Origin: Acetatifactor sp.
GTDB taxonomy: Bacteria; Bacillota; Clostridia; Lachnospirales; Lachnospiraceae
Assembly: GCA_016303085.1 (NCBI GenBank)
Contig: JAEDMI010000129.1
Coordinates: 1 to 6,919, forward strand
Reading direction: 5' to 3'
DNA length: 6,919 nt
Positions 1 through 5,672 of this stretch are shown here, piece by piece. The stretch's first letter is position 1; each line of letters starts with the position of its first letter. Position numbers and translations under genes: made by a program. The notes below the pieces were generated by a model. It ran no database searches. It saw only the letters and a list, made by a program, of their open reading frames with translations, and was not told the DNA's origin.

Positions 1-1867
1 TACCGAACATATCCCCGGGTCCTCTCAACTTTAGATCCTCCGAAGCAATAAAAAACCCGTCGTTTGATTGGTTAAGAATCCGAAGACGCTCCATGGTTTC
101 TTCTTTCTCCTGGGTGCTGACAAAGATACAGTAACTCTGATATTCGCCCCGTCCCACTCTCCCCCTTAGTTGGTGAAGCTGTGCCAGTCCAAACCGCTCT
201 GCATTTTCTACCATCATCACCGTTGCATTGGGTACATTGATTCCAACCTCGATTACAGTGGTGGACACCAACACATCAATACTGTGTGCGGCAAACTCTT
301 CCATTATCCTGTTCTTGTCTGCGGGACGCATCTTTCCATGCAGATAAGCTACTTGAATATCAGCAGGGAGAACACTTTTCAGCTTCTCGGCGTAATCCAC
401 CACATTTTCCAAATCCTCAAGCTCACCTTCCTCCACCTGAGGACAGATGACATAGGCTTGTCTCCCTTCTTTTACCTGATCCGCAATAAATTTGTAAGCC
501 TTCGGGCGGTAGGAGGTATTTACCACACAATTTTTGATGGGCAGTCTGTTGGCGGGAAGCTCATCAATCACAGATATATGCAAATCACCGTAAAGAATAA
601 TTGCCAGCGTCCTGGGAATGGGGGTTGCGCTCATGACAAGAATATGAGGGCTTTCTCCCTTTCCTGCCAGTGCTTCTCTCTGATGTACACCAAAGCGGTG
701 CTGCTCGTCTGTCACTACGAGAGCCAGTGATTTGTATACCACCTTGTTCTGTATCAGAGCGTGTGTACCGATTATCAGATTTGCTTCGCCGGAGGCAATT
801 TTCTCATAGGTATCCTTCTTCTCCTTTGCAGTCATGGAACCAACCAGAAGTACAGGACGGAAGGCAATGCCGAACCTTTCCACATAGCTGCATATCGTTT
901 CATAATGCTGCATGGCCAGAACTTCCGTGGGAGCCATAAGTGCTCCCTGAAAGCCGTTTGCTGCCACCATCAAAAGCGCCAGAACCGCAAGAATGGTCTT
1001 TCCCGATCCTACATCTCCCTGAATCAACCTGTTCATACAGTAAGGGCTTCCCAAATCCTCCCTGATTTCCTGCCATACCTTCTTCTGCGCTCTTGTCAGA
1101 GGAAAGGGAAGCTGCTCCAGAAAGCGAACGGTATCTGCCGTTTCAAACATAGGATATTTATTTTGAAGTCCCTCGCTGAATTTTCTGTTCTGTCTCAACT
1201 GAAAAAGGAAGGAAAAAAACTCGTCAAAAACAAGCCTTTTTCTGGCATCTGCAAGAGATTCCTTATCTTTTGGGAAATGAATGGTATCGGTGGCGCTTTT
1301 CACGTCAATCAGGCCATAGTTTTCCACAAAATCAGCAGGATAATACTCTTCCTCAAAAACACACTTATTTAAAGCCTGCTGTACTGCTTTCCGAAAGGTT
1401 TGGTTAGTGAGACCTTTTGTCAGGGAATATTTTGGTATGAGACAGTTGCATTGTGTCCGATAATCATCCGGGGAAAAGATTTTGGGTTGCTCCATCAGTT
1501 TCGTACTTCCCCGGCTCTGCACGGTTCCGCGAAAGACATAGTAACCGCCCTGCTTAAGTACTTTTTTCAAAAAAGGCATATTAAAAAAGGTAAGCTGCAA
1601 GTTACCTGTGCCGTCAGTCACATGAACGTTCAGTATGCTCAACTTCCGCACCTTTTTTTCGTTGGGGATTCCGGATACCACCGCATAGACGGCACAGGTT
1701 TCCCCGGGCGTGAGGCAGCGGATTTTCACGGGATCATGAAACACCTCATAATCCCGTGGATAAGCAGCCAGCAAATCCCCAACTGTCTCTATGTTCAGCT
1801 TACGAAAAAGCTTTTGTGTCTTCTCCCCAATACCTTTCAATTCTATTATGGACGTATTTCGATCCAT
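1..1867 (-). CDS. recG: ATP-dependent DNA helicase RecG (3' end beyond the window)
   Basis: RecG is a superfamily 2 helicase that binds branched DNA and remodels stalled forks and Holliday junctions in the cytoplasm. The frame opens at ATG 1867, preceded by AAGGGTG at 1874-1880, and stays open for 622 codons plus one base to the left edge. RecG is usually about 680-690 residues, so roughly 60 C-terminal residues, including most of the translocation (TRG) region, are missing. Seen in order: an N-terminal helical lead-in (LKGIGEKTQKLFRKL), an OB-fold wedge region around residues 50-150, Walker A GDVGSGKT at 284-291, Walker B-type DEQH at 387-390, motif III SATPIPRT from 413, motif VI QLRGRVGR at 566-573, and DLKLRGPGDMFG at the cut edge. 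It lies downstream of fakA, as in many Firmicutes, with a 92-base gap holding a hairpin. No frameshift or internal stop was found on reading through. The identification is very secure. Confidence 0.97.
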   Translation of the reverse strand, partial: MDRNTSIIELKGIGEKTQKLFRKLNIETVGDLLAAYPRDYEVFHDPVKIRCLTPGETCAVYAVVSGIPNEKKVRKLSILNVHVTDGTGNLQLTFFNMPFLKKVLKQGGYYVFRGTVQSRGSTKLMEQPKIFSPDDYRTQCNCLIPKYSLTKGLTNQTFRKAVQQALNKCVFEEEYYPADFVENYGLIDVKSATDTIHFPKDKESLADARKRLVFDEFFSFLFQLRQNRKFSEGLQNKYPMFETADTVRFLEQLPFPLTRAQKKVWQEIREDLGSPYCMNRLIQGDVGSGKTILAVLALLMVAANGFQGALMAPTEVLAMQHYETICSYVERFGIAFRPVLLVGSMTAKEKKDTYEKIASGEANLIIGTHALIQNKVVYKSLALVVTDEQHRFGVHQREALAGKGESPHILVMSATPIPRTLAIILYGDLHISVIDELPANRLPIKNCVVNTSYRPKAYKFIADQVKEGRQAYVICPQVEEGELEDLENVVDYAEKLKSVLPADIQVAYLHGKMRPADKNRIMEEFAAHSIDVLVSTTVIEVGINVPNATVMMVENAERFGLAQLHQLRGRVGRGEYQSYCIFVSTQEKEETMERLRILNQSNDGFFIASEDLKLRGPGDMFG

Positions 1868-1873
1868 GTGTAT

Positions 1874-1880
1874 CACCCTT
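1874..1880 (-). promoter_or_regulatory. recG ribosome binding site
   Basis: AAGGGTG lies six bases upstream of ATG 1867 and fixes that codon as the recG start. It is weaker than the AGGAGG-type sites of fakA and rpmB. Confidence 0.6.
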
Positions 1881-1913
1881 CATGTCAGAAATCTAAAATG
1901 AATAAACAGCTAT

Positions 1914-1953
1914 AAAAAACAGGAGGCAGCATAATAACTGTCTCCTGCTTTTT
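1914..1953 (-). terminator. Rho-independent terminator-like hairpin between fakA and recG
   Basis: The arms 1920-1929 and 1938-1947 pair over ten positions around an eight-base loop. Read on the minus strand the 3' arm is followed by TTTTTTATA, as expected for termination after fakA. One position (1926/1941) is an A/C mismatch in minus-strand RNA but a G-U wobble in plus-strand RNA. The plus-strand version has C then TTTTT after the stem, so the element could work in both directions. No plus-strand gene feeds into it, so its likely job is to end or attenuate the asp23-fakA transcript before recG. Confidence 0.7.
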
Positions 1954-1959
1954 ATAAAT

Positions 1960-3648
1960 CTATTCCACAGACATTACATAATAATAAATGGGTTGTCCGC
2001 CGTATTGCAGTTCCACATCACAGGAGGGATGTGCTTCCTCCACTGCTTCACGAAAAGCTTCTGCATCCTCTTCCGTCACATCACTGCCGTAATAGATGCT
2101 GATTAACTCGGAATTCTCCGTTACCATCTCGGCAATGGTTTCTTTTGCGACTTCATTTATGGAAGCGCCCACGGAAAGAATTCCCTTGTCACCGATACCC
2201 ATGTAATCGCCCTTTTTGATTTCTTTATCGTCGATTACCGTATCCCGCACAGCGTAAGTTACCTGACCGGTGCTTACATTTGCAATCTCCTGAATCATGC
2301 TCTCTTCATTTTCATCTGCAGACTGCTCGGGCATAAAGTTAATTACTGCCGTAATACCTTGGGGAATGGTCTTTGTGGGGATGACCAGCAAATCCTTCTC
2401 TGTTGTCAGTTCTGCCGCCTGGTTTGCCGCCAGAATAATGTTCTTATTGTTGGGAAGGATAAAAATAGTCTTTGCATTTACCTTCTCTACAGCGTCCAAA
2501 ATATCCGCAGTGCTGGGGTTCATGGTCTGTCCCCCTTCGATAATGTAATCCACACCGAGGCTTCTGAAAATTTCATTCACCCCATCGCCTACCGATACTG
2601 CGATAAAGCCGAAATCCTTGGGAGGCTCCTGAGGCTTCACTTCTTCGACTTTTCCACCGGTTGCGCCTTCTTTTTCGGACATCTTAAACAGCTTTTCCTG
2701 ATGCTCCAGACGCATATTGTCAATTTTTAAATTTGAAAGGGCACCGTACTTCAATGCCTTCTGGATAGCCAGACCCGGGTCATTGGTATGTACATGCACC
2801 TTTACCACATCATCGTCGGCAACACATACAATAGAATCACCGATAGATTCCAGATATGCCTTGAAATCCATCTCGGACTTGATATTGAAAGTTTTGTTCA
2901 GCATGATAATAAACTCGGTACAATAACCAAACTTAATCTCAGCCTCAGCCTGTGCCTCCAAAGATGCGGAACGGCTGATACCGGTATCGGAAGAAACCGG
3001 CGCTGTAAAAGTCAGATCGATTTCTTTGCCCAGATATGCGTCAAATGCACCGGAAAGGACCTCCACAAGTCCCTGCCCGCCGGAATCTACAACACCTGCC
3101 TGCTTGAGAACGGGTAGCATCTCGGGTGTCTGGCTCAACACATATTTTGCATGCTCAATCACAGATGCCAGAAATGCTTCCATGTCATCCTCGCCATCTT
3201 CCAACAGCTCTTTTGCTTTGTCGGCAACTCCTCTTGCAACGGTGAGGATGGTTCCCTCCTTGGGCTTCATGACAGCCTTGTATGCGGTCTCTACCGCCTT
3301 CTCAAAGGCATCCGTCAAAACTGCAACGGTCAGCACTTCCTCTTCTTTAATTCGCTTTGTAAAACCTCTGAACAGCTGTGAAAGGATTACGCCGGAATTG
3401 CCTCTGGCTCCGCGCAGGGATCCGCTTGAAATTGCCTTGCAGATGGATTCCATATCTGCGGTTTCCCCTAGTGCTGAAACCTCTCTCGCTGCTGACATAA
3501 TAGTCATGGTCATATTTGTACCTGTATCCCCATCTGGAACTGGGAACACATTCAACTCATTAATCCACTCTTTTTTATTCTCCAAATTTTTTGCGCCGGC
3601 TAAGAACATCTTTGAGAGCATCTTAGCGTCGATTTTCTGTAAACTCAC
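1960..3648 (-). CDS. fakA: Fatty acid kinase-like protein FakA/YloV (DAK2/DhaL domain)
   Basis: FakA phosphorylates fatty acids held by a FakB (DegV-family) partner, giving acyl-phosphate for phospholipid synthesis in the cytoplasm. The protein is 562 residues from GTG 3648, close to the family's usual 550 or so. The N-terminal DhaL-type kinase domain (about 1-205) shows NVFPVPDGDTGTNM with the Mg-ATP binding aspartates near 39 and 41, then RGARGNSGVILSQLFRG, KEGTILTV and DSGGQGLVEV. The middle domain carries FGYCTEF (Cys243) and KVHVHTNDPG (His285, His287). These match in spacing the zinc ligands I recall from Staphylococcus aureus FakA. The C-terminal DegV-like domain starts around 346 (DFGFIAVSVGDGVNEIF) and includes ILPNNKNI and PTKTIPQG. 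GTG is preferred over the in-frame TTG at 3669 because AAGGAGGA sits seven bases upstream of it and the TTG lies inside asp23. The gene directly follows asp23, the classic yloU-yloV pair. No FakB gene is in the window, so the substrate is inferred from the family. Confidence 0.93.
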   Translation of the reverse strand: MSLQKIDAKMLSKMFLAGAKNLENKKEWINELNVFPVPDGDTGTNMTMTIMSAAREVSALGETADMESICKAISSGSLRGARGNSGVILSQLFRGFTKRIKEEEVLTVAVLTDAFEKAVETAYKAVMKPKEGTILTVARGVADKAKELLEDGEDDMEAFLASVIEHAKYVLSQTPEMLPVLKQAGVVDSGGQGLVEVLSGAFDAYLGKEIDLTFTAPVSSDTGISRSASLEAQAEAEIKFGYCTEFIIMLNKTFNIKSEMDFKAYLESIGDSIVCVADDDVVKVHVHTNDPGLAIQKALKYGALSNLKIDNMRLEHQEKLFKMSEKEGATGGKVEEVKPQEPPKDFGFIAVSVGDGVNEIFRSLGVDYIIEGGQTMNPSTADILDAVEKVNAKTIFILPNNKNIILAANQAAELTTEKDLLVIPTKTIPQGITAVINFMPEQSADENEESMIQEIANVSTGQVTYAVRDTVIDDKEIKKGDYMGIGDKGILSVGASINEVAKETIAEMVTENSELISIYYGSDVTEEDAEAFREAVEEAHPSCDVELQYGGQPIYYYVMSVE

Positions 3649-3655
3649 AATAAGA

Positions 3656-3663
3656 TCCTCCTT
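3656..3663 (-). promoter_or_regulatory. fakA ribosome binding site overlapping the asp23 stop codon
   Basis: AAGGAGGA, a near-perfect Shine-Dalgarno, lies seven bases before GTG 3648. Its first two bases are also the last two of the asp23 TAA stop (3664-3662). This selects the GTG start over the upstream TTG at 3669 and suggests translational coupling of asp23 and fakA. Confidence 0.85.
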
Positions 3664-4021
3664 AATCAATCACTCTGACACCGTCAACATAAATGTTGAT
3701 CTTTTCGATTTCAATGCCGGTAAACTCTTCTACCTTGTATTTTACATTGTCAATCAGATTATCGGCGACAGCAAGAATGCTGACACCGTAAGCTACAATC
3801 ACGTGAAAATCAAGAATCAGCTTATGATTGTTAAGAGAGACACTGATACCCCTGGTCAGGCTGTCCATTTTCAACAGTTTCACCAGCCCGTCCTTCATGC
3901 TGACACCGGCCATACCGACAATACCAAAGCATTCCACCGCAACGCTTCCCGCATATTGGGCGATAACTTCATTGTCGATGACAATATTTCCCATATGAGT
4001 ATTCAAAGAAGAACCTTTCAT
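3662..4021 (-). CDS. Asp23/Gls24 family envelope-stress protein (YloU-like)
   Basis: This is a 119-residue protein of the Asp23/Gls24 family (DUF322). These are small proteins found near the Gram-positive membrane and linked to alkaline or envelope stress. The exact biochemical role of the YloU branch is not established. The family pattern is plain: VIAQYAGSVAVECFGIVGMA near the N-terminus, FHVIVAYGVSI in the middle, and the closing EFTGIEIEKINIYVDGVRV. There is no signal peptide or membrane segment. ATG 4021 is chosen because the MKGS start agrees with relatives I recall and GGAAAGGAAAGG lies upstream, although the spacing of about 11 bases is long. The later ATG (codon 10) lacks a good site. 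It is the first gene of a probable asp23-fakA transcript, is divergent from rpmB, and ends 13 bases before the fakA GTG. Confidence 0.93.
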   Translation of the reverse strand: MKGSSLNTHMGNIVIDNEVIAQYAGSVAVECFGIVGMAGVSMKDGLVKLLKMDSLTRGISVSLNNHKLILDFHVIVAYGVSILAVADNLIDNVKYKVEEFTGIEIEKINIYVDGVRVID

Positions 4022-4050
4022 ATTTTATAAAACCTTTCCTTTCCGATTGA

Positions 4051-4061
4051 TTGACTGTCAA
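4051..4061. other. 11-base perfect palindrome in the asp23 leader
   Basis: TTGACTGTCAA is a perfect inverted repeat of five-base arms around a single central T, inside the predicted asp23 5' leader and about 30 bases before the start codon. It could be a small operator or may be chance. Short palindromes like this are common, and I do not recognise it as a known regulator's site. Confidence 0.2.
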
Positions 4062-4090
4062 ATGTGTTTTGAAACAGACATATATATTGT

Positions 4091-4119
4091 ATTCTAACAG
4101 CTTTCCCCCAAAAAGGAAA
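4091..4119 (-). promoter_or_regulatory. Possible sigma-A promoter for asp23-fakA
   Basis: On the minus strand, TAGAAT at 4096-4091 is preceded by TG plus one base, an extended -10 pattern. Seventeen bases upstream is TTTCCT (4119-4114), a poor -35 with three of six consensus matches. The predicted start near 4084 would give a leader of about 63 bases. An alternative -10, TACAAT, overlaps just downstream. That some promoter lies in this gap is likely from the divergent layout, but the exact choice is uncertain. Confidence 0.4.
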
Positions 4120-4130
4120 CCTTAAAAACG

Positions 4131-4156
4131 AAAAAAAATAAAAAAGTATTTTTTTT
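4131..4156. other. A/T-tract block between the divergent promoters
   Basis: A run of eight A, a T, six A, GTA and eight T lies between the asp23 and rpmB promoters, immediately upstream of the rpmB -35. Phased A-tracts of this kind often bend DNA and can act as UP elements that bind the RNA polymerase alpha subunit, which fits a highly expressed ribosomal protein gene. The composition is seen directly. The function is inferred. Confidence 0.45.
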
Positions 4157-4158
4157 AC

Positions 4159-4187
4159 TTGCTTTTCCCATATATTTCTGGTAATAT
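4159..4187 (+). promoter_or_regulatory. Sigma-A promoter of rpmB
   Basis: TTGCTT (4159-4164), a 17-base spacer, then TAATAT (4182-4187) preceded by TGG, which makes an extended -10. The predicted transcription start is near 4194, giving a leader of about 35 bases before ATG 4229. This is the best promoter match in the window. Confidence 0.8.
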
Positions 4188-4215
4188 ATCAATGTTGTGA
4201 ACTTACTTAATATCG

Positions 4216-4223
4216 AGGAGGTG
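4216..4223 (+). promoter_or_regulatory. rpmB ribosome binding site
   Basis: AGGAGGTG is an essentially perfect complement to the 16S rRNA 3' end, five bases before ATG 4229. This is consistent with strong expression of a ribosomal protein. Confidence 0.9.
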
Positions 4224-4228
4224 TCAAT

Positions 4229-4414
4229 ATGGCTAAGTGTGATGTTTGTGGAAAAGGCGTTCATTTCGGTAACAATGTAAGCCATTCTCATAGAAGAAGC
4301 AATGCAATCTGGAACTCTAATGTTAAGAGTGTAAAGTGCAAGGTTAACGGTGGTGCTAAGAGAATGCATGTGTGCACCGGCTGTCTGAAGTCAGGCAAGG
4401 TTGAAAGAGCATAA
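4229..4414 (+). CDS. rpmB: 50S ribosomal protein L28 (bL28), zinc-ribbon type
   Basis: bL28 is a small protein of the large ribosomal subunit. The product is 61 residues, the usual Firmicutes length. It starts MAKCDVCGKG and has the family run GNNVSHSHRRSNAIWN followed by a basic core. Two CxxC pairs, Cys4/Cys7 and Cys49/Cys52, mark the zinc-binding (C+) form, and a further Cys lies at 37. ATG 4229 has a near-perfect ribosome binding site and a well-formed promoter upstream, and the gene ends at a strong intrinsic terminator, so it is probably monocistronic. It is the only plus-strand gene here and is divergent from asp23, an arrangement also seen in Bacillus (rpmB beside yloU). Confidence 0.98.
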   Translation: MAKCDVCGKGVHFGNNVSHSHRRSNAIWNSNVKSVKCKVNGGAKRMHVCTGCLKSGKVERA

Positions 4415-4426
4415 ATTTGTGAGCCG

Positions 4427-4458
4427 AAAAGAGCAGGTTGTTGGCCTGCTCTTTTTTT
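4427..4458 (+). terminator. Intrinsic terminator of rpmB, probably bidirectional
   Basis: AAAAGAGCAGG (4427-4437) pairs perfectly with CCTGCTCTTTT (4445-4455) around the seven-base loop TTGTTGG, and the T run continues to 4458. It begins 12 bases after the rpmB stop. On the minus strand the same stem ends in UUUU before CGGC, so it may also stop transcripts of the converging J-domain gene, whose stop is 25 bases away. Confidence 0.9.
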
Positions 4459-4479
4459 ATCCGTTTAAATCCGTATATG

Positions 4480-5004
4480 TTACAGCTCCTCTTTTCTCCG
4501 GAGATACTCCTTATTTATCATCTGCACCAGTTCTTCATCTCCGAACAGATTGTCTGGATGAAAAATTTTTATCAAATCACGATATCTCTTGCGCAATGCC
4601 AGTGAATTGTTAATACCTGCAAAAAGCCTTCGGACTGTGTCTTCCGAAATCAGCAATTCTTCCTGATTTGAATTTTGAATCCTGACCCGGGAAAGTGCTT
4701 TTTTTTGCTGCTCCAAAGTCTTTCTGTCTTCTTCAAGCTGCCGGAAACCATCCTGCAAAATTGCCAGTTTCTTTTCAAAAAAAAGACTCTCTTCCTTCAA
4801 CCGTTTTCTTTCCTGTACCGTGCAGCGGTTCAATTCCTCCAGCTCCCTGCGGAATCTTACTCGTTCGTTTAAAAATTTTTCACGGGAAGCCTCAAGTTCT
4901 TTCCTCTCGTTTTCCAGTCGAATATTTTCCTGAAAAAGCCAAAGTTTTGCATTTTTAAGCTTGTCCTCATCTCCGGCACCTGCTATCTCTTCCCAATCAA
5001 TCAT
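4480..5004 (-). CDS. Coiled-coil protein with C-terminal J-domain-like HPD module
   Basis: This is a 174-residue cytoplasmic-looking protein without signal or membrane segment. Residues from about 16 to 108 are rich in Glu, Lys, Arg and Leu in heptad-like order, indicating a long coiled coil. The C-terminal 45 or so residues resemble the core of a DnaJ J-domain: helix II-like RKRYRDLIKIF, then HPD at 149-151, then helix III-like EELVQMINKEYLRRKEEL. HPD is the tripeptide through which J-proteins stimulate the ATPase of DnaK/Hsp70, so a co-chaperone role is possible but inferred. The Gly/Phe and zinc-finger regions of full DnaJ are absent. The ATG at 5004 is chosen because GAGAGG lies nine bases upstream; the TTG 15 codons earlier lacks a site and overlaps the preceding gene. 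It is last in the gerW-linked cluster, 13 bases after the miniprotein stop. I do not recognise a named family. Confidence 0.8.
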   Translation of the reverse strand: MIDWEEIAGAGDEDKLKNAKLWLFQENIRLENERKELEASREKFLNERVRFRRELEELNRCTVQERKRLKEESLFFEKKLAILQDGFRQLEEDRKTLEQQKKALSRVRIQNSNQEELLISEDTVRRLFAGINNSLALRKRYRDLIKIFHPDNLFGDEELVQMINKEYLRRKEEL

Positions 5005-5013
5005 TTGAATCAA

Positions 5014-5019
5014 CCTCTC
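5014..5019 (-). promoter_or_regulatory. Ribosome binding site of the J-domain gene, overlapping the miniprotein stop
   Basis: GAGAGG lies nine bases before ATG 5004. Its first two bases (5019-5018) belong to the TGA stop (5020-5018) of the upstream miniprotein, so ribosomes finishing that gene arrive directly on this site. It decides the start codon and suggests translational coupling. Confidence 0.65.
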
Positions 5020-5158
5020 AATCACCGCAGAAGCAGTTATAGCCCACAAACAATAACAGAGCGATTATCACAAGGCCTACCAGACGATTGTGGGTAATCA
5101 GCATTAGCAGCATACCGATTGCAATTAAAAAAGCGACAAGACCTATCAGCTTCTTCAT
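5018..5158 (-). CDS. Small two-helix membrane protein (46 aa), function unknown
   Basis: A short frame fills the gap between gerW and the J-domain gene. From ATG 5158 it gives 46 residues beginning MKKLIGLVAFLIAIG. Two hydrophobic segments, about residues 4-21 and 26-43, are joined by a short polar turn, THNR, so the product should sit in the membrane as a helical hairpin. The tail is GYNCFCGD, with two cysteines. The start is uncertain: ATG 5158 has AAGGA only four bases ahead. An upstream in-frame ATG at 5182 would add eight residues (MFSVPKDA) but has a poor site. Support for a real gene: the hydrophobic pattern is coherent, it has the same strand and close spacing as its neighbours, and its stop overlaps the next gene's ribosome binding site. 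I do not recognise a named family. A role in membrane physiology or sporulation is only suggested by gerW next door. Confidence 0.7.
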   Translation of the reverse strand: MKKLIGLVAFLIAIGMLLMLITHNRLVGLVIIALLLFVGYNCFCGD

Positions 5159-5223
5159 GGCATCCTTCGGCACAGAAAACATTACCCGCACCAATTTATT
5201 CTCTCGCTCTAATATATGCAGAT

Positions 5224-5640
5224 TTACTGCTGAGGATTCTCTTCATTCTCGGGGAATGCAATATCCACAACTTCAGCGTCGGACATTTCTCCCTTATCCT
5301 TAGGTTTAGTAAATTTTTCCACGATGTCTGGTATCATGTCAAGAACTTTTGTAACAGCATCCTGGTTTTTAATATTCACAAGCTTTGTGGAACCGTCCTT
5401 TATAACAAGCACTGCACTGGGAGTCATTTTTCCTCCGAGTCCGCCCGCACCCGATGCGGAGTTTTTCTGTCCGTTATTTCCGGCACCGGCTCCTACGCCG
5501 AAAGACACATCAACCAGCGGAAGGATAATGGTATCTCCCACCTGTGTCGCTTCGCCTACAACGGTCTTTGTGGACAGCACCGTATCCATTCCCTTTAACA
5601 GTGATTCCACCACTCCCTGAAAATTCTCTTTATCTGCCAT
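5224..5640 (-). CDS. ytfJ: Sporulation/germination protein GerW (YtfJ family)
   Basis: The YtfJ/GerW family is found in spore formers. In Bacillus subtilis the protein is made in the forespore and is needed for normal L-alanine-triggered germination. The product is 138 residues, close to the family norm. It has an N-terminal amphipathic part (VVESLLKGMDTVLSTKTVVG), then TIILPLVDVSFGVGAGAG, a Gly/Ser/Asn-rich stretch at about 48-70, the signature GAGGLGGKMTPSAVLVI at about 64-80, and a variable acidic tail. There is no signal peptide. ATG 5640 is preceded by GGGAGG seven bases upstream. It follows the DUF2953 gene by 32 bases, the same pairing as ytfI-ytfJ in Bacillus, which supports the assignment and suggests the organism sporulates or descends from spore formers. 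Some non-sporulating Clostridia retain family members, so sporulation is not proven. Confidence 0.93.
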   Translation of the reverse strand: MADKENFQGVVESLLKGMDTVLSTKTVVGEATQVGDTIILPLVDVSFGVGAGAGNNGQKNSASGAGGLGGKMTPSAVLVIKDGSTKLVNIKNQDAVTKVLDMIPDIVEKFTKPKDKGEMSDAEVVDIAFPENEENPQQ

Positions 5641-5647
5641 CTTCTTT

Positions 5648-5653
5648 CCTCCC
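5648..5653 (-). promoter_or_regulatory. gerW/ytfJ ribosome binding site
   Basis: GGGAGG lies seven bases before ATG 5640, in the 32-base gap after the DUF2953 gene, and supports that start. Confidence 0.75.
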
Positions 5654-5672
5654 GTTTTTTGTCTTGTTACAC

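Noticed and set aside
1..1867. Possible recG pseudogene, since no complete gene closes inside the window
   Set aside because: Reading the minus strand from ATG 1867 gives an unbroken frame of 622 codons with all helicase motifs in register. It is simply cut by the window edge.
170..1915. Several plus-strand open frames (170-730, 670-939, 761-1372, 1400-1915)
   Set aside because: All are antisense to the continuous recG frame and show no family features. Their composition is what the complement of a coding region gives.
3649..3669. TTG start at 3669 for fakA, adding seven residues
   Set aside because: The TTG lies inside asp23 without a suitable ribosome binding site, whereas GTG 3648 has AAGGAGGA at ideal spacing.
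3026..4030. A 334-codon plus-strand open frame antisense to fakA and asp23
   Set aside because: It lies wholly opposite two secure genes, its product is Ser/Thr/Pro-rich with no recognisable domain, it has no good ribosome binding site, and it spans the boundary between two real genes. It is a shadow frame.
4188..4228. Zur-type zinc operator upstream of rpmB
   Set aside because: I looked because the L28 is zinc-binding, but no palindrome like the Firmicutes Zur box is visible. Zur normally controls the zinc-free paralogues.
4094..4369. Minus-strand open frame of 91 codons antisense to rpmB
   Set aside because: It overlaps rpmB and the divergent promoter region, has no recognisable features, and rpmB itself is certain.
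5005..5049. N-terminal extension of the J-domain protein by 15 codons from a TTG at 5049
   Set aside because: It would overlap the miniprotein gene, and its product segment is the out-of-frame copy of the miniprotein's end. ATG 5004 has its own ribosome binding site.
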